Both the position numbers and the translations under genes were made by a program. Positions 15,956 to 24,893 of a stretch of DNA of 38,387 nt are shown piece after piece (the first letter of the stretch is position 1; each line of letters begins with the position of its first letter). The notes under the pieces were generated by a model. It saw only the letters and a list, made by a program, of their open reading frames with translations. It ran no database searches and had not been told where the DNA came from. This DNA comes from Devosia nanyangense (GTDB taxonomy: Bacteria > Pseudomonadota > Alphaproteobacteria > Rhizobiales > Devosiaceae). The DNA lies in contig JACRAF010000044.1 of NCBI GenBank assembly GCA_016213505.1, positions 1 to 38,387 on the forward strand, in the 5' to 3' direction.

Positions 15956-16482
15956 GCCGCGCTGCCGGCCCTGTGCGTGGCGCCGCCCATCGCGCCGATG
16001 GTGCGGAGCTTGGCCGTCAGCGTCATCGCGTCGATGCTCTTGAGCGGCAGGCTGGCGAACGCGGCGACGCGATTGCGGAGGAATCTCAGCGTCTCTTCGA
16101 ACGCCGCCTTTTGCTGGAACGGCGTTCCTGAGACCGCCGCCGGGTCCTCGAGGCCCCAATGCGCCGTCGCAGGCTTGCCCGGCCACACCGGGCAGGCTTC
16201 CCCGGCCGCGTTGTCGCAGACGGTGAAGATGAAATCCATTTGCGGCGCGCCGGGCGCGGCGAACTCGTCCCACGGTTTCGAGCGCAGGCCGGCGGTGGCG
16301 ATCCCGGCCTCGTCCAGCACTTCGAGCGCCAGCTTGTGGACCTCGCCCTTGGGGTGGCTGCCGGCCGAAAAGCCGCGGAAGGCCGGGAAGGCGCCCGAGT
16401 TCAGCAGCGCCTCGCCCAGGATCGAGCGGGCCGAATTTCCGGTACAGAGGAACAGCACATTGTAGATGCGGTCAGCAGGCAT
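15952..16482 (-). CDS. arsC: Arsenate reductase, low-molecular-weight phosphatase type
   Basis: 176 aa, cytosolic. The phosphatase loop 'FLCTGNSARS' carries the nucleophile Cys13. Two more cysteines, Cys89 ('TVCDNAAGEAC') and Cys97, are placed to relay the disulfide. 'PVWPGKPATAHWGLEDPAA' is typical of this family. It reduces arsenate to arsenite using thioredoxin or glutaredoxin; which one cannot be decided here. The C-terminal extension of about 25 residues beyond the usual core is not recognised. The start overlaps the end of arsR by 11 bp. Confidence 0.93.
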   Translation of the reverse strand: MPADRIYNVLFLCTGNSARSILGEALLNSGAFPAFRGFSAGSHPKGEVHKLALEVLDEAGIATAGLRSKPWDEFAAPGAPQMDFIFTVCDNAAGEACPVWPGKPATAHWGLEDPAAVSGTPFQQKAAFEETLRFLRNRVAAFASLPLKSIDAMTLTAKLRTIGAMGGATHRAGSAA

Positions 16483-16831
16483 TGGCGCCCTCCTCGGGGC
16501 TGCAGCAGGGGGTGAATTCGGCGATCAGCGGCGCGCAGAGTTCGGGCCGCCCGCCGCAGCAATCGGACACCAGGAAGCTCGCGATCTCGCGCACCTTGTC
16601 GAGTTCGGCGCGGTAGACGATCGAGCGGCTGTGCCGTGCCGACGAGACCAGCCCGGCCCGTTCCAGAATGCTCAGATGGCTCGACATGGTGTTCTGCGGA
16701 ATGCCCAGCCGCCGCGCCGCTTCGCCGGCCGGCAGGCCGTGCGGCTCGTGCCGGATCAGGAGGCGGAAGGTATCGAGGCGGGTCGTCTGCGCCAGCGCCG
16801 CCAGCGTCTCGATCGCGTTCGGATTGTCCAT
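16472..16831 (-). CDS. arsR: ArsR-family arsenite-responsive repressor
   Basis: 119 aa winged-helix repressor ('GEAARRLGIPQNTMSSHLSILERAGLVSSARHSRSIVYR'). It lacks the ELCVCDL site in the recognition helix. Instead the cysteines sit at the C-terminus: Cys91-92 and Cys99 in 'SDCCGGRPELC', plus Cys109, 110 and 119. That matches the alternative metalloid site known from Acidithiobacillus ArsR (Cys95, 96, 102). Arsenite binding should release it from the operator at 18115-18132. It lies 2 bp after the ATP-grasp gene. An upstream in-frame reading is a shadow of that gene. Confidence 0.93.
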   Translation of the reverse strand: MDNPNAIETLAALAQTTRLDTFRLLIRHEPHGLPAGEAARRLGIPQNTMSSHLSILERAGLVSSARHSRSIVYRAELDKVREIASFLVSDCCGGRPELCAPLIAEFTPCCSPEEGANAC

Positions 16832-16833
16832 CG

Positions 16834-18102
16834 TCACACCACATAGACCGGGGCGAAGCCGCCGCCCGGCGTCCGGAAGTTGGTGGTCTGGCCCTGATAG
16901 AGCCGGGCCGCCGCGAGCAGCAGTTTGCCGCCATAGGTATAGAGCCGGATGTCGGTCTTGCGCTCGGTGGCGACGCCGTCGATGCGCACCATGCGCCGCC
17001 CCGGCGCCGCCAGCGTCTGGGCGACGTAGCCGCCTTCGACGATCCGGCTCCAGACGCTGCGGGTCAGCTTGTCGCCGCGATAGACCGCCTTGCCGCCATG
17101 CCCCGAGACCGGCTTGAAGAACCAGCCGGCCCGCCCACTCCATAGCGCATCCGCGTTCCCGGCCGTTACCGCGATGGTGCGCGGGATCGCCGCCAGCGCG
17201 GCGCGGTGGTCTGGCCCGAGCCCGGCCGCCTCGAGGAATTGCGCATCGCTCAGTAGAACGAGGTTCCGCTTGTCGGCGAGCTTGGCATAGACATGCGGAT
17301 TGGGCGTCACCACCGCCGCGCCGGCCTCATAGGCGGCGCGCAGCGCGGCGTGCGCGTCGTCCTCGAGCATGAAGTCGACCAGCCGGTTGTAGACGAGGTC
17401 GATGGGCTTGCCGTCATGGGTCAGCCGGCCACCATCGAAGCGCAGCTCCGCCGCGTCGGCGATCACCGTCTCGATGCCGGCCGTCTGCAGCGTGCGCTGG
17501 AACAGGGCGAATTCGGGGTAAAGATATTGGTCCGCCGGGCGGTCATCGACGATGGCGATGCGGCCGGGTTGGCCCTCGCCGCGCTGCCGCCGCCACTCGC
17601 TCAGAAACATCGCCGCGACCGCCGCATCGAAATCCGGCGCCGCCGTCTCGATCTGCCGCTCGACCTCGGAACAGCAGGCGCGCTGGGCGGCGAGCAGAAG
17701 CGCATTGATCGAGGCGCCGCCGGCATTGGTGTTGATTTCGATCAGCCGCGGCACCTCGCCGTCGAGGTGAAAGTCATAGCCCATCAGCGCGCCGACGGGC
17801 CCGTGGTCGGCCTGGGCAATCGCCGGCGCCCGGCGGAGCGCCTCGGCGCGGAAGGCGGGCAGGTTCGCCGCGGCCTCGATGGCGCCGACCGTCTGCAGCA
17901 TTGCCGCGAACGCCGCTTTTGGCACGAACACCGGCACCTCGGACAGAAGATGCGGCCAGCCGCTCCCCTCGGCCGCGCCGCCATTACAGGCCGCGGTGAT
18001 TTCGCCCCTCAGCTGCGCCGAATCCGAAGTGATGCAGAAGCAACTCTCATTAAGCCGCTCCGCGGTCGTCAGCGTGTTGAGAACGGGAACGTGGACGGTC
18101 AT
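16834..18102 (-). CDS. Circularly permuted ATP-grasp enzyme, first gene of the ars operon
   Basis: 422 aa, cytosolic, no signal or membrane segment. ATP-grasp elements appear in permuted order: the metal-binding end 'LIEINTNAGG' (120-129) comes first, and 'GWFFKPVSGHGGKAVYRG' (Lys330 and glycine loop 334-340), the hinge 'GGYVAQTL' and 'TDIRLYTYGG' (384-386) come near the C-terminus. This order resembles the glutathionylspermidine synthetase / type-2 ATP-grasp group, which join a carboxylate to an amine using ATP. Cysteines: 21, 23, 39, 143, 144. It begins 12 bp from the ArsR-type operator and ends 2 bp before arsR, so arsenite should induce it. Substrates unknown; a thiol-ligand role is inference. 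Confidence 0.78.
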   Translation of the reverse strand: MTVHVPVLNTLTTAERLNESCFCITSDSAQLRGEITAACNGGAAEGSGWPHLLSEVPVFVPKAAFAAMLQTVGAIEAAANLPAFRAEALRRAPAIAQADHGPVGALMGYDFHLDGEVPRLIEINTNAGGASINALLLAAQRACCSEVERQIETAAPDFDAAVAAMFLSEWRRQRGEGQPGRIAIVDDRPADQYLYPEFALFQRTLQTAGIETVIADAAELRFDGGRLTHDGKPIDLVYNRLVDFMLEDDAHAALRAAYEAGAAVVTPNPHVYAKLADKRNLVLLSDAQFLEAAGLGPDHRAALAAIPRTIAVTAGNADALWSGRAGWFFKPVSGHGGKAVYRGDKLTRSVWSRIVEGGYVAQTLAAPGRRMVRIDGVATERKTDIRLYTYGGKLLLAAARLYQGQTTNFRTPGGGFAPVYVV

Positions 18103-18114
18103 GGGAACTCACAG

Positions 18115-18132
18115 ATTCGACATATCTAGAAT
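18115..18132. promoter_or_regulatory. ArsR-type operator of the ars operon
   Basis: ATTCGACATATCTAGAAT is an imperfect palindrome: 14 of 18 bases are symmetric. It resembles ArsR/SmtB operators (ATTC/GAAT arms with an AT-rich centre). It overlaps the -10 box of the ars promoter and ends 12 bp from the first start codon. Confidence 0.65.
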
Positions 18133-18156
18133 AATGGATGTAATGGGAAGGTGCAA
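18128..18156 (-). promoter_or_regulatory. Promoter of the ars operon
   Basis: On the minus strand TTGCAC (18151-18156), a 17-bp spacer and TATTCT (18128-18133) form a good sigma-70-type promoter. The -10 box overlaps the palindrome at 18115-18132, so ArsR binding would block RNA polymerase. Confidence 0.75.
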
Positions 18157-18426
18157 GGGCGCTTCGAGGGCGACAGCGCGCTCGGCCGGCGCACCCATCC
18201 CACCTCGGTTGTATTCTCCTCCCATCTCTCCCGCATGGACGGGAAGCGCGACGAACGCTGCGCGGGGGAAGACGGTCAGGGGGCCGATGGTCGCATCGGC
18301 CCGACTGTGGCGGACGTTGCCCGGCCCAAGCCGGGGCCGCTCCATCCGGTGCCAATCCTGTCGTGACGTGACCCTGTTGCCAGTTCAAAATCGCCGCCGC
18401 ACAGTTTCGAAAAACGGAGGAACGTC
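18157..18426. other. Gene-free stretch between the ars promoter and the SDR gene
   Basis: About 270 bp beyond the ars promoter without a convincing gene. Only the Shine-Dalgarno GGAGG of the SDR gene (just before 18427) is evident. Confidence 0.5.
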
Positions 18427-19410
18427 ATGGCAAAAGTCCTGTTCGTCGGCGGCACCGGCCAGATTTCGCGGCCCTGCGTCGAGCGCGCGCTCGAGGCCGG
18501 GCACCAGGTTTCGGTGTTCAACCGCGGCCAGCGCGGCGAGACCCTGCCCGCCGGGGTCACCTCGATCGTCGGCGACATGACCGACCGGGCGTCCTACCGG
18601 CAGCTCGGCGAGACCGGATGGGACGTCGTCGCCCAGTTCATGGTGTTCACGCCCGAGCAGATGGCGACCGATATCGCGACCTTTTCCGGCAAGGTCGGCC
18701 AGTACATCTTCATCTCCTCGGCGTCGGTCTACCAGAAGTCGATCGACAGCTATTTCATCACCGAAGCGACCCCGGCGGTGAACCCGTACTGGGGCTACAG
18801 CCAAGCCAAGATCGCCTGCGAGACGCTGATGAAGGCGGCCAAAGACCTGCGCTGGACCAATGTCAGGCCCAGCCACACGGTGCGCTCGGGCATCCCCTCG
18901 ATGCTCAATGACGGCGACAATGTCGCCTGGCGCATGCTGGCGGGCAAGCCGATCATCGTCGTCGGCGACGGCAATGCGCCGTGGACGCTGACGCGGTCCG
19001 AGGATTTTGCCAAGCCATTCGTCGGTCTCTTCGGCAAGCCCGCGGCGCTGGGCGAGGACTTTCACATCACCGGCGACAAGGGGTTCACCTGGGACGCGAT
19101 CTACAGCGCCATCGGCCGCGGCATCGGGGCGACCCCGAAACTCGTCCACGTGCCGACCGACACCGTGATCGCCTACAACCCGGAGTGGGAAGGCCCGCTG
19201 CGCGGCGACAAGAGCTGGACGCTGCTGTTCGACAATTCCAAGGTCAAGCGCGTCGCCGGGGACTTCGTCTGTGCCACCGATCTCGACGTGATCCTCTCCG
19301 AGCCGATCCGCTTCCTCAAGACCCGGCTCGCCGGCACGCCCCCGGCCCCGCCCGCCTCCGACGCGCTGATGGACCGCATCGCCGCCGCCCAGCTGGCACT
19401 CGGGCACTAG
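18427..19410 (+). CDS. Extended short-chain dehydrogenase/epimerase family protein
   Basis: 327 aa. NAD(P)-binding start 'MAKVLFVGGTGQIS' (glycine motif 8-14), 'FISSASVY' strand, and catalytic pair Tyr124-Lys128 in 'YWGYSQAK'. It belongs to the extended SDR / NAD-dependent epimerase group, which act on sugars or similar polyols, but the substrate is not readable. The ATG has GGAGG at good spacing. The YCII-ECF42 pair follows after 86 bp on the same strand; a shared transcript is possible but not shown. Confidence 0.87.
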   Translation: MAKVLFVGGTGQISRPCVERALEAGHQVSVFNRGQRGETLPAGVTSIVGDMTDRASYRQLGETGWDVVAQFMVFTPEQMATDIATFSGKVGQYIFISSASVYQKSIDSYFITEATPAVNPYWGYSQAKIACETLMKAAKDLRWTNVRPSHTVRSGIPSMLNDGDNVAWRMLAGKPIIVVGDGNAPWTLTRSEDFAKPFVGLFGKPAALGEDFHITGDKGFTWDAIYSAIGRGIGATPKLVHVPTDTVIAYNPEWEGPLRGDKSWTLLFDNSKVKRVAGDFVCATDLDVILSEPIRFLKTRLAGTPPAPPASDALMDRIAAAQLALGH

Positions 19411-19496
19411 GGCAAAAGAGGCGCAATAATGCTCGGCGGGTGTCGATTCCCGCCGTCCGGCGTCGACCAGATGCATCGAGCCAAGGAGTTGCCCCC

Positions 19497-19856
19497 ATGC
19501 GCTATGTCTGTCTGGTGCATTTCGACCTCGCGATCATGCAGAGCGCCACGCCGCGCGAGCAGCAGGACCTCGACCGCCGCTCGCTCGCCTACAACGACGA
19601 ACTCGAACAGCAGGGCCACTACGTGATGTCGCAGGCCATTCAGGACGGCAACAGCGCCGTGCTGGTGCGGGTCCGCGACGGAAAACTGTCGACCACCGAC
19701 GGTCCCTATATCGAGACCAAGGAGCAGATGGCCGGCTTCGTCCTGATCGAGGCGCGCGACATGAACGAAGCCATCCGGCTGGCCGCCGGCATCCCGCTGG
19801 CCGAGATCGGCACCATCGAGGTCCGGCCGGTCTACGAAATCCCGACCCCGCCGTGA
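19497..19856 (+). CDS. YCII/DGPF-domain protein
   Basis: 119 aa. YCII-related fold with 'MRYVCLVHFD' start, 'VRVRDGKLSTTDGPYIETKEQMAGFVLIEARDMNEAI' (the DGP[FY] motif at 68-71) and 'IPLAEIGTIEVRPV'. These proteins are the regular genomic partner of ECF42-type sigma factors. AAGGAG lies 9 bp before the ATG. Its stop overlaps the sigma gene start as GTGA. Its biochemical function is unknown. Confidence 0.9.
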   Translation: MRYVCLVHFDLAIMQSATPREQQDLDRRSLAYNDELEQQGHYVMSQAIQDGNSAVLVRVRDGKLSTTDGPYIETKEQMAGFVLIEARDMNEAIRLAAGIPLAEIGTIEVRPVYEIPTPP

Positions 19857-21070
19857 GCGATCTCGATGCGATCTTCAGGGCCGAGCGCGGCCGCGTGCTG
19901 GCGAGCCTCATCCGGCTGCTCGGCGGGTTCGAGCTCGCCGAGGAGGCGCTGGCGGATGCGTTCCTTGCCGCCGCGACGCAATGGCCGCGGGACGGCGTGC
20001 CCGCCAATCCGCGCGCCTGGCTGGTTTCGGCCGGCCGCTTCAAGGCCATCGACCGGCTGCGCCGGAGCGGCCGGTTCCGGCAGGCCCTGCCCGAGCTCAC
20101 CCGGCAGGCCGACAGCGAGGACAATGTGCAGCCCGAACCGCAGGAGATCGAGGACGACACACTGCGGCTGGTCCTGGTCTGCTGTCACCCGGCGCTGCCC
20201 GCCGACGCGCAGATCGCGCTGACCCTGCGCGAAGTGTGCGGCCTCACCACCGAGGAGATCGCCGCGGCGTTTCTCGCCAGCCCCGCCGCCATCGCCCAGC
20301 GCATCGTCCGGGCCAAGGCCAAAATTCGCGACGAGCATTTGCCCTACGAGGTGCCGCCGCCCGCCGAGTGGCCGGCCCGGCTCGATGCGGTGCTGCACGT
20401 GGTCTATCTGATCTTCAACGAGGGCTATTCGGCGAGCCGCGGCGACGGCCTGATCCGCGCCGAGCTTGCGGCGGAGGCGATCCGCCTCGCGCGGCTGCTG
20501 AAGGACCTCCATCCGAGCCCTGACGTCGACGGGCTGCTCGGGCTCATGGTGCTGCACCAGTCGCGGGCGGCGGCGCGGATCGACGCCGAGGGCGGCATCG
20601 TGCTGCTCGAGGACCAGGATCGCACCCTCTGGGACCGCACGCTGATGGCCGAGGGCACCACCCTCGCCCAGCTCGCCTTCGCCAGCCCGCCGGTCGGCGC
20701 CTACACCATCCAGGCGATGATCGCCGCGACCCACGCCAGCGCGCTCGAACCCGGCGATACCGATTGGGGCCGCATCGTCTCGCTCTACGACCTGCTGCTG
20801 GTGGCCGATCCGTCGCCGGTGGTCGCCCTCAACCGCGCCGTCGCCATCGCCATGCGCGACGGCCCCAGCGCCGGATTGGCGCTCATCGATGCGCTGCTGG
20901 CCGATGGCCGGCTCACCGCCTACCGCTTCGCCCCCGCGGCCCGCGCCGATCTGCTGCGGCGCCTCGGACGGAACGAGGAGGCGAAAGCGGCCTACCAGCG
21001 GGCCCTCGATCTCGCCCAGCAGGGGGCGGAGCGGGCCTTCCTCACATCGCGGATCGAGGCGACGACCTGA
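19853..21070 (+). CDS. ECF sigma factor, ECF42 type with C-terminal TPR-like extension
   Basis: 405 aa. Region 2 ('FELAEEALADAFLAAATQWPRDGVPANPRAWLVSAGRFKAIDRLRR', about 26-73) and region 4 ('ALTLREVCGLTTEEIAAAFLASPAAIAQRIVRAKAKIR', about 123-160) are followed by an unusually long helical C-terminus ending in a TPR-like unit ('RADLLRRLGRNEEAKAAYQRALDLAQ'). No anti-sigma factor lies nearby. ECF42 proteins are known to depend on the C-terminal extension instead, and to sit beside DGPF proteins as here. The GTG start overlaps the YCII stop. Probable target: its own YCII gene. Confidence 0.9.
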   Translation: MSDLDAIFRAERGRVLASLIRLLGGFELAEEALADAFLAAATQWPRDGVPANPRAWLVSAGRFKAIDRLRRSGRFRQALPELTRQADSEDNVQPEPQEIEDDTLRLVLVCCHPALPADAQIALTLREVCGLTTEEIAAAFLASPAAIAQRIVRAKAKIRDEHLPYEVPPPAEWPARLDAVLHVVYLIFNEGYSASRGDGLIRAELAAEAIRLARLLKDLHPSPDVDGLLGLMVLHQSRAAARIDAEGGIVLLEDQDRTLWDRTLMAEGTTLAQLAFASPPVGAYTIQAMIAATHASALEPGDTDWGRIVSLYDLLLVADPSPVVALNRAVAIAMRDGPSAGLALIDALLADGRLTAYRFAPAARADLLRRLGRNEEAKAAYQRALDLAQQGAERAFLTSRIEATT

Positions 21071-21075
21071 GCGGT

Positions 21076-22194
21076 CTATACCCGCATCGGCATCAGCACG
21101 TAGAGCGCCTTGGCGTCGCCGTCTTCCTTGACCAGTGTCGGCGAGCCGGAATCGTTGAACAGGAAGATGGCGTTGTCGGAGCGGATCTGGCCGATGATGT
21201 CGAGCAGGTAGCGGGCGTTGAAGCCGATCTCGAAGCTTTCGGGCTCGAACTCGACGGCGATCTCCTCGGTGGCGGTGCCGTGGTCCGGATTGGTGACCGA
21301 GAGCTCGAGGTTGCCGTCCTTGACGGCGAGCTTGACGGCCTTGCCGCCGCGATCGGACGCAATGGTCGAGACGCGGTCGACGGCGGTGGCGAACGAGGCG
21401 CGGTCGACGCTCAGCTGCTTGTCGTTGTTCTTGGGGGTCACCCGGTCGTAGTCGGGGAAGGTGCCCTCGATGAGCTTTGACAGCAGCACCACCCCGTCGA
21501 GGGTGAAGCGGATCTTGGTGTCGGAAATCTCGACGCCGACCTCGCCCTCGGCGCCGTCGAGGAGCTTTTGCACCTCGCCGACGGTTTTCTTGGGGATGAT
21601 GATCCCCGGCATGCCCCGGGCGCCGGCTGGCGCGTCGGTCTCGGCCCGCGCCATGCGGTGGCCGTCGGTGGCGACGGCCCGCAGCACCATATCCTTGCCG
21701 ACCTCGAGGGTGTGCACATAGATGCCGTTGAGGTAGTAGCGCGTCTCCTCCGACGAGATGGCGAACTGGGTGCGCTCGATGAGGTCGCGCAGCGTCGCCG
21801 CGGGCAGCGAGAAGGAATGGCTGAAGGTCCCCGATTTGAGGTCGGGGAAACTGTCGGGCGACAGGCAGCTCAGATGGAAGCGCGAGCGGCCCGAGGTCAA
21901 GAGCATCTGCTCGGCGCCATCGGTCTCGAGCCGGACTTCGGCGCCGTCGGCGAGCTTGCGCACGATCTCGTAGAGGGTGTGGGCGGGCACGGTGGTGGTG
22001 CCGGCGGTCGTCACCATCGCCGGGACGGATTCGGTGACCTCGATGTCGAGGTCGGTGGCGCGCAGGTCGATGCGGCCGTCGGCGGCCTTGAGCAGCACGT
22101 TGGCGAGGATCGGGTAGGTATTGCGGCGCTCGACCACGCGATGGACGTGGCCCAGCGATTTGAGCAATGCGTTGCGCTCGAGAGTGACCTTCAT
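21076..22194 (-). CDS. dnaN: DNA polymerase III beta subunit (sliding clamp)
   Basis: 372 aa, normal length. Forms the ring that tethers polymerase III to DNA. Marks: '[35 protein letters not shown]' at the start, '[13 protein letters not shown]', '[10 protein letters not shown]', '[12 protein letters not shown]' and the end '[10 protein letters not shown]'. The ATG at 22194 follows the family start; a longer reading to 22239 adds unrelated residues. It converges with the ECF42 gene (5 bp between stops). dnaA lies upstream on the same strand, 398 bp away. Confidence 0.97.
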   Translation of the reverse strand: MKVTLERNALLKSLGHVHRVVERRNTYPILANVLLKAADGRIDLRATDLDIEVTESVPAMVTTAGTTTVPAHTLYEIVRKLADGAEVRLETDGAEQMLLTSGRSRFHLSCLSPDSFPDLKSGTFSHSFSLPAATLRDLIERTQFAISSEETRYYLNGIYVHTLEVGKDMVLRAVATDGHRMARAETDAPAGARGMPGIIIPKKTVGEVQKLLDGAEGEVGVEISDTKIRFTLDGVVLLSKLIEGTFPDYDRVTPKNNDKQLSVDRASFATAVDRVSTIASDRGGKAVKLAVKDGNLELSVTNPDHGTATEEIAVEFEPESFEIGFNARYLLDIIGQIRSDNAIFLFNDSGSPTLVKEDGDAKALYVLMPMRV

Positions 22195-22323
22195 TTCACG
22201 CGATCCCCGGCCCGCCCGGACAGGCCAAAACCCCAACAAATCCGGGTCGCGACCTTTGCAGGAGGGGGCGCAAAACGCAAGGCCGCGAGCGCCGCCACAG
22301 GCGCATATCCGCAGTTTTGCGGG

Positions 22324-22596
22324 CTAGCGCTGGAACATCCGGTTGAGGGCCTGCTCGGCCTCAGCCAGGCGGCGCTCGGCGCCGGCATCGCGCTCGTTTA
22401 TGCGCGACAGCATCCGCCGCCATTCGACCTCGTAATCGATCTCGGTGCCGGCCCCCTGGGAGCCGCTCAACCCGGACCGACGCGCCAGCCGGCGAACCGC
22501 CCGACGCACACGCACGACCACACGCGGAAGCACTCTATCCTCACACCACGCAACAACGACACGTCGGACGGCGGGACCGGCCCCGCCGGCATTCAC
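22324..22596 (-). CDS. Possible small protein between dnaA and dnaN
   Basis: 90 codons starting at a GTG that overlaps the dnaA stop as GTGA. The last 40 codons look coding: '[37 protein letters not shown]' would form a charged amphipathic helix, and third positions are mostly G or C. The first 45 codons are Val/Arg-rich with poor codon use, so the true start may be internal. A GGCGGG/CCCGCC hairpin lies at the dnaA end. Unknown function; could be non-coding. Confidence 0.4.
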   Translation of the reverse strand: MNAGGAGPAVRRVVVAWCEDRVLPRVVVRVRRAVRRLARRSGLSGSQGAGTEIDYEVEWRRMLSRINERDAGAERRLAEAEQALNRMFQR

Positions 22597-24083
22597 TCCT
22601 CGAGCATGCGCTTCAGCAACTCGATTTCCTGCGTCAGGTCGGCATCGTCCTTCATCATCTGCTCGACCTTGCGCACCGAGTGCAGCACCGTGGTGTGGTC
22701 GCGGCCGCCAAAACGGCGCCCGATCTCGGGCAGCGAGCGCGAGGTCAGCGACTTGGCCAGATACATGGCGATCTGGCGCGGCCGCACCACGTCGCGCGAG
22801 CGGCGCGAACTGAGCAGCTCGTTGCGCGGCACCTTGTAGTGGCGCGACACGATCCTGAGGATGTCCTCGATGCGGACGCGACGCGCCTCGCGGGCCCGCA
22901 CCAGATCGGCGAGGGTGCGCTCGGCGAGGGTGACGGTGATCGGCTCCTGGGTCAGCTGGTTGGCGGCGACGAGCCGGTTGACGGCGCCATCGAGATCGCG
23001 GCCATGGCTGATGACGATGCGGGCGATGTAATCGATCACCGCCGGTGGGAAATGGACGCCGAAACGGGCCTGCGCCTGCTCGGCGCGACGGATGACGATG
23101 TTGCGGCGCAGATCGAGATCGAAGCCGCCGATCGGCACCACGAGGCCGCCGCTCAGCCGCGAGCGCACCCGCTCGTCGAGCATTTCGAGATCGCGCGGCG
23201 GCGCGTCGCCGGCGACCACCACCTGCTTGGCGCCGGTGAGCAGGGTGCCCAGCGTATGGCCGAACTCAGTGGCGGACTTGCCCTGGAGGAACTGCATGTC
23301 GTCGATGAGGAGGAGGTCGACGCGCCTGAGCCAGTCCTTGAGGGCGATGGCCGATTGCCGCTGCACCGCGGTGATGAAGTGGTACATGAAATGGTCGGCC
23401 GTCAGATAGACGATGTTGCGGCCCGGCTCGGCCGCTCCCGCCGCCCAGGCGACGGCGTTGAGCAGATGCGATTTGCCCAGCCCCACCGTGGCGTGGATGT
23501 AGACCGGGTTGAAGCTCACCGTGCCGTTGGCGGCGGCACTCGCCACCTGTTTGGCAATGCCGAGCGCGATCTCGTTGGAAGGGCCGGCAACGAAACTCTC
23601 GAACGTCATCTTGGGGTCGAGCGCGCTGCCCGAGAGAGCATCGCCGCGCGGCTGCGTCGTTTCGCGCTGCGGCCGTGCCGCCGGGGCCGGCTCGGCCTCG
23701 GGCTCGATGATCGCCTCGATCGGCGGATTGAGCCGCGGCCGCGCCTGCCCGTTCACCCGCACGGTGAAATGCAGCCGCCCGATGCCCGGATTCTCGGTTT
23801 GGAAGGTGGCAAGGATCTTGTCGGCGTAGTTGGACTGGATCCACGAGCAGAGGAAGCGGGTCGGCACCGACAGATGCGCCTTGTCGTCGACCACTTCTTC
23901 GAGCTCGAGCCGGGCGAACCAGGAGTTGAACACGTCCTCGCCGACGGCAGCCCGGAGCCGGGCGCGGACGCGCTGGAACAGCTCGCGCTCGGGGCGGCTT
24001 TCGCCGCCCTCCGTCAGGTTTCCGTCCCCCCCGCCTCCATTGCCATTCGATCCATTGCGCGCTCCGCCTGAAACCGCCGCCAT
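22593..24083 (-). CDS. dnaA: Chromosomal replication initiator DnaA
   Basis: 496 aa. Domain I about 30-110 ('[29 protein letters not shown]'), a Pro/Glu-rich linker to about 160, the AAA+ domain with '[10 protein letters not shown]' (Walker A, 199-208) and '[10 protein letters not shown]' (Walker B), and domain IV ending with the DnaA signature '[16 protein letters not shown]' (459-474). It opens the replication origin when bound to ATP. I chose the ATG at 24083; the preceding in-frame stretch is not family-like. Residues 6-27 are Gly/Asn-rich, an odd N-terminal tail before domain I. Confidence 0.97.
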   Translation of the reverse strand: MAAVSGGARNGSNGNGGGGDGNLTEGGESRPERELFQRVRARLRAAVGEDVFNSWFARLELEEVVDDKAHLSVPTRFLCSWIQSNYADKILATFQTENPGIGRLHFTVRVNGQARPRLNPPIEAIIEPEAEPAPAARPQRETTQPRGDALSGSALDPKMTFESFVAGPSNEIALGIAKQVASAAANGTVSFNPVYIHATVGLGKSHLLNAVAWAAGAAEPGRNIVYLTADHFMYHFITAVQRQSAIALKDWLRRVDLLLIDDMQFLQGKSATEFGHTLGTLLTGAKQVVVAGDAPPRDLEMLDERVRSRLSGGLVVPIGGFDLDLRRNIVIRRAEQAQARFGVHFPPAVIDYIARIVISHGRDLDGAVNRLVAANQLTQEPITVTLAERTLADLVRAREARRVRIEDILRIVSRHYKVPRNELLSSRRSRDVVRPRQIAMYLAKSLTSRSLPEIGRRFGGRDHTTVLHSVRKVEQMMKDDADLTQEIELLKRMLEE

Positions 24084-24865
24084 CGCTGACCTACCCCGCC
24101 TGCCGGTAGGAGCCCTTTGCGGGCTCTCTCTTCGTGTCCGTTCCTGCCCGCGGCTCGCGCAGACAAATTCTTCACATGCCGCAGAAATATTGCGACCTGT
24201 CCTCACGCAACTTTACTTTGACACCGGAGGTACGACGCCCCGGCCCGCCATTATCTCTTACGCAAACGCAAGACGATAAGTAATCACACCCAACACCGCC
24301 GCCACGGATGGACTCGCCGAAACTTCCACCCACGACCCCCATGATCGCGGCAGAGGGACTTCGATTGCCCGACACACGCCTGTCACCCGGAAATGTCTGG
24401 TCGCAGGACCGTCGTCGCCAGCCAACGGAGGCATCTTAGACCAGCCACATTTTGGCCTGCAACCGACTCTTTTTTTCAAAAGCGACCGAGAAAGGATTGA
24501 CCGGTTTTCGACCGCGCCAGCACCCGCCGCCAGCGGGATCGCGCGAGCTCAAACCAAGCGGTTGGGAGTCAAGGATGAATCCCGAAATTCGCGGCTGACA
24601 AGAGCAGCGTTCCAGTATTTTGGCGACGCCTCGGCGGTCGCCGAATTGTTCAGTCGTTCGGGCGGAACGCCCTGAGAATCAAGGCGATTCGCGATAGCAG
24701 AGGAGTGTCGCACAAACGACACAGTCGGACGGGCATCGGCGTAAGCCACAGGAAATCGGCTTGCACGACTTTGGTCGAATTCGTCGTGCCGCGTTCCCCG
24801 CAAAGCCCGATCGTTTCGCCTGTGCAGGCGCTGCCCCGTGCGCCGTACTGGTGCTTCTACCGGGC
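24084..24865. other. Long gene-free region upstream of dnaA
   Basis: About 780 bp without a convincing gene on either strand. It holds a possible dnaA promoter (24433-24462). I saw no cluster of DnaA boxes (TTATNCACA) and no AT-rich unwinding element, so there is no support for an origin here. Confidence 0.55.
24433..24462 (-). promoter_or_regulatory. Possible dnaA promoter
   Basis: On the minus strand TTGCAG (24457-24462), an 18-bp spacer and TAAGAT (24433-24438). It would give a dnaA leader of roughly 340 nt. Other promoters nearer the gene are possible. Confidence 0.35.
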
Positions 24866-24893
24866 AAAACAAAAGGCTCCCCGGAGGGAGCCT
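24866..24893 (-). terminator. Rho-independent terminator of rpsT
   Basis: On the minus strand AGGCTCCC-TCCG-GGGAGCCT (8-bp perfect stem) followed by TTTTGTTTT. It lies about 27 bp after the rpsT stop. Confidence 0.93.

Noticed and set aside
18109..18345. 78-codon minus-strand frame over the ars promoter
   Set aside because: It runs through the promoter and operator, has no Shine-Dalgarno, and resembles no protein.
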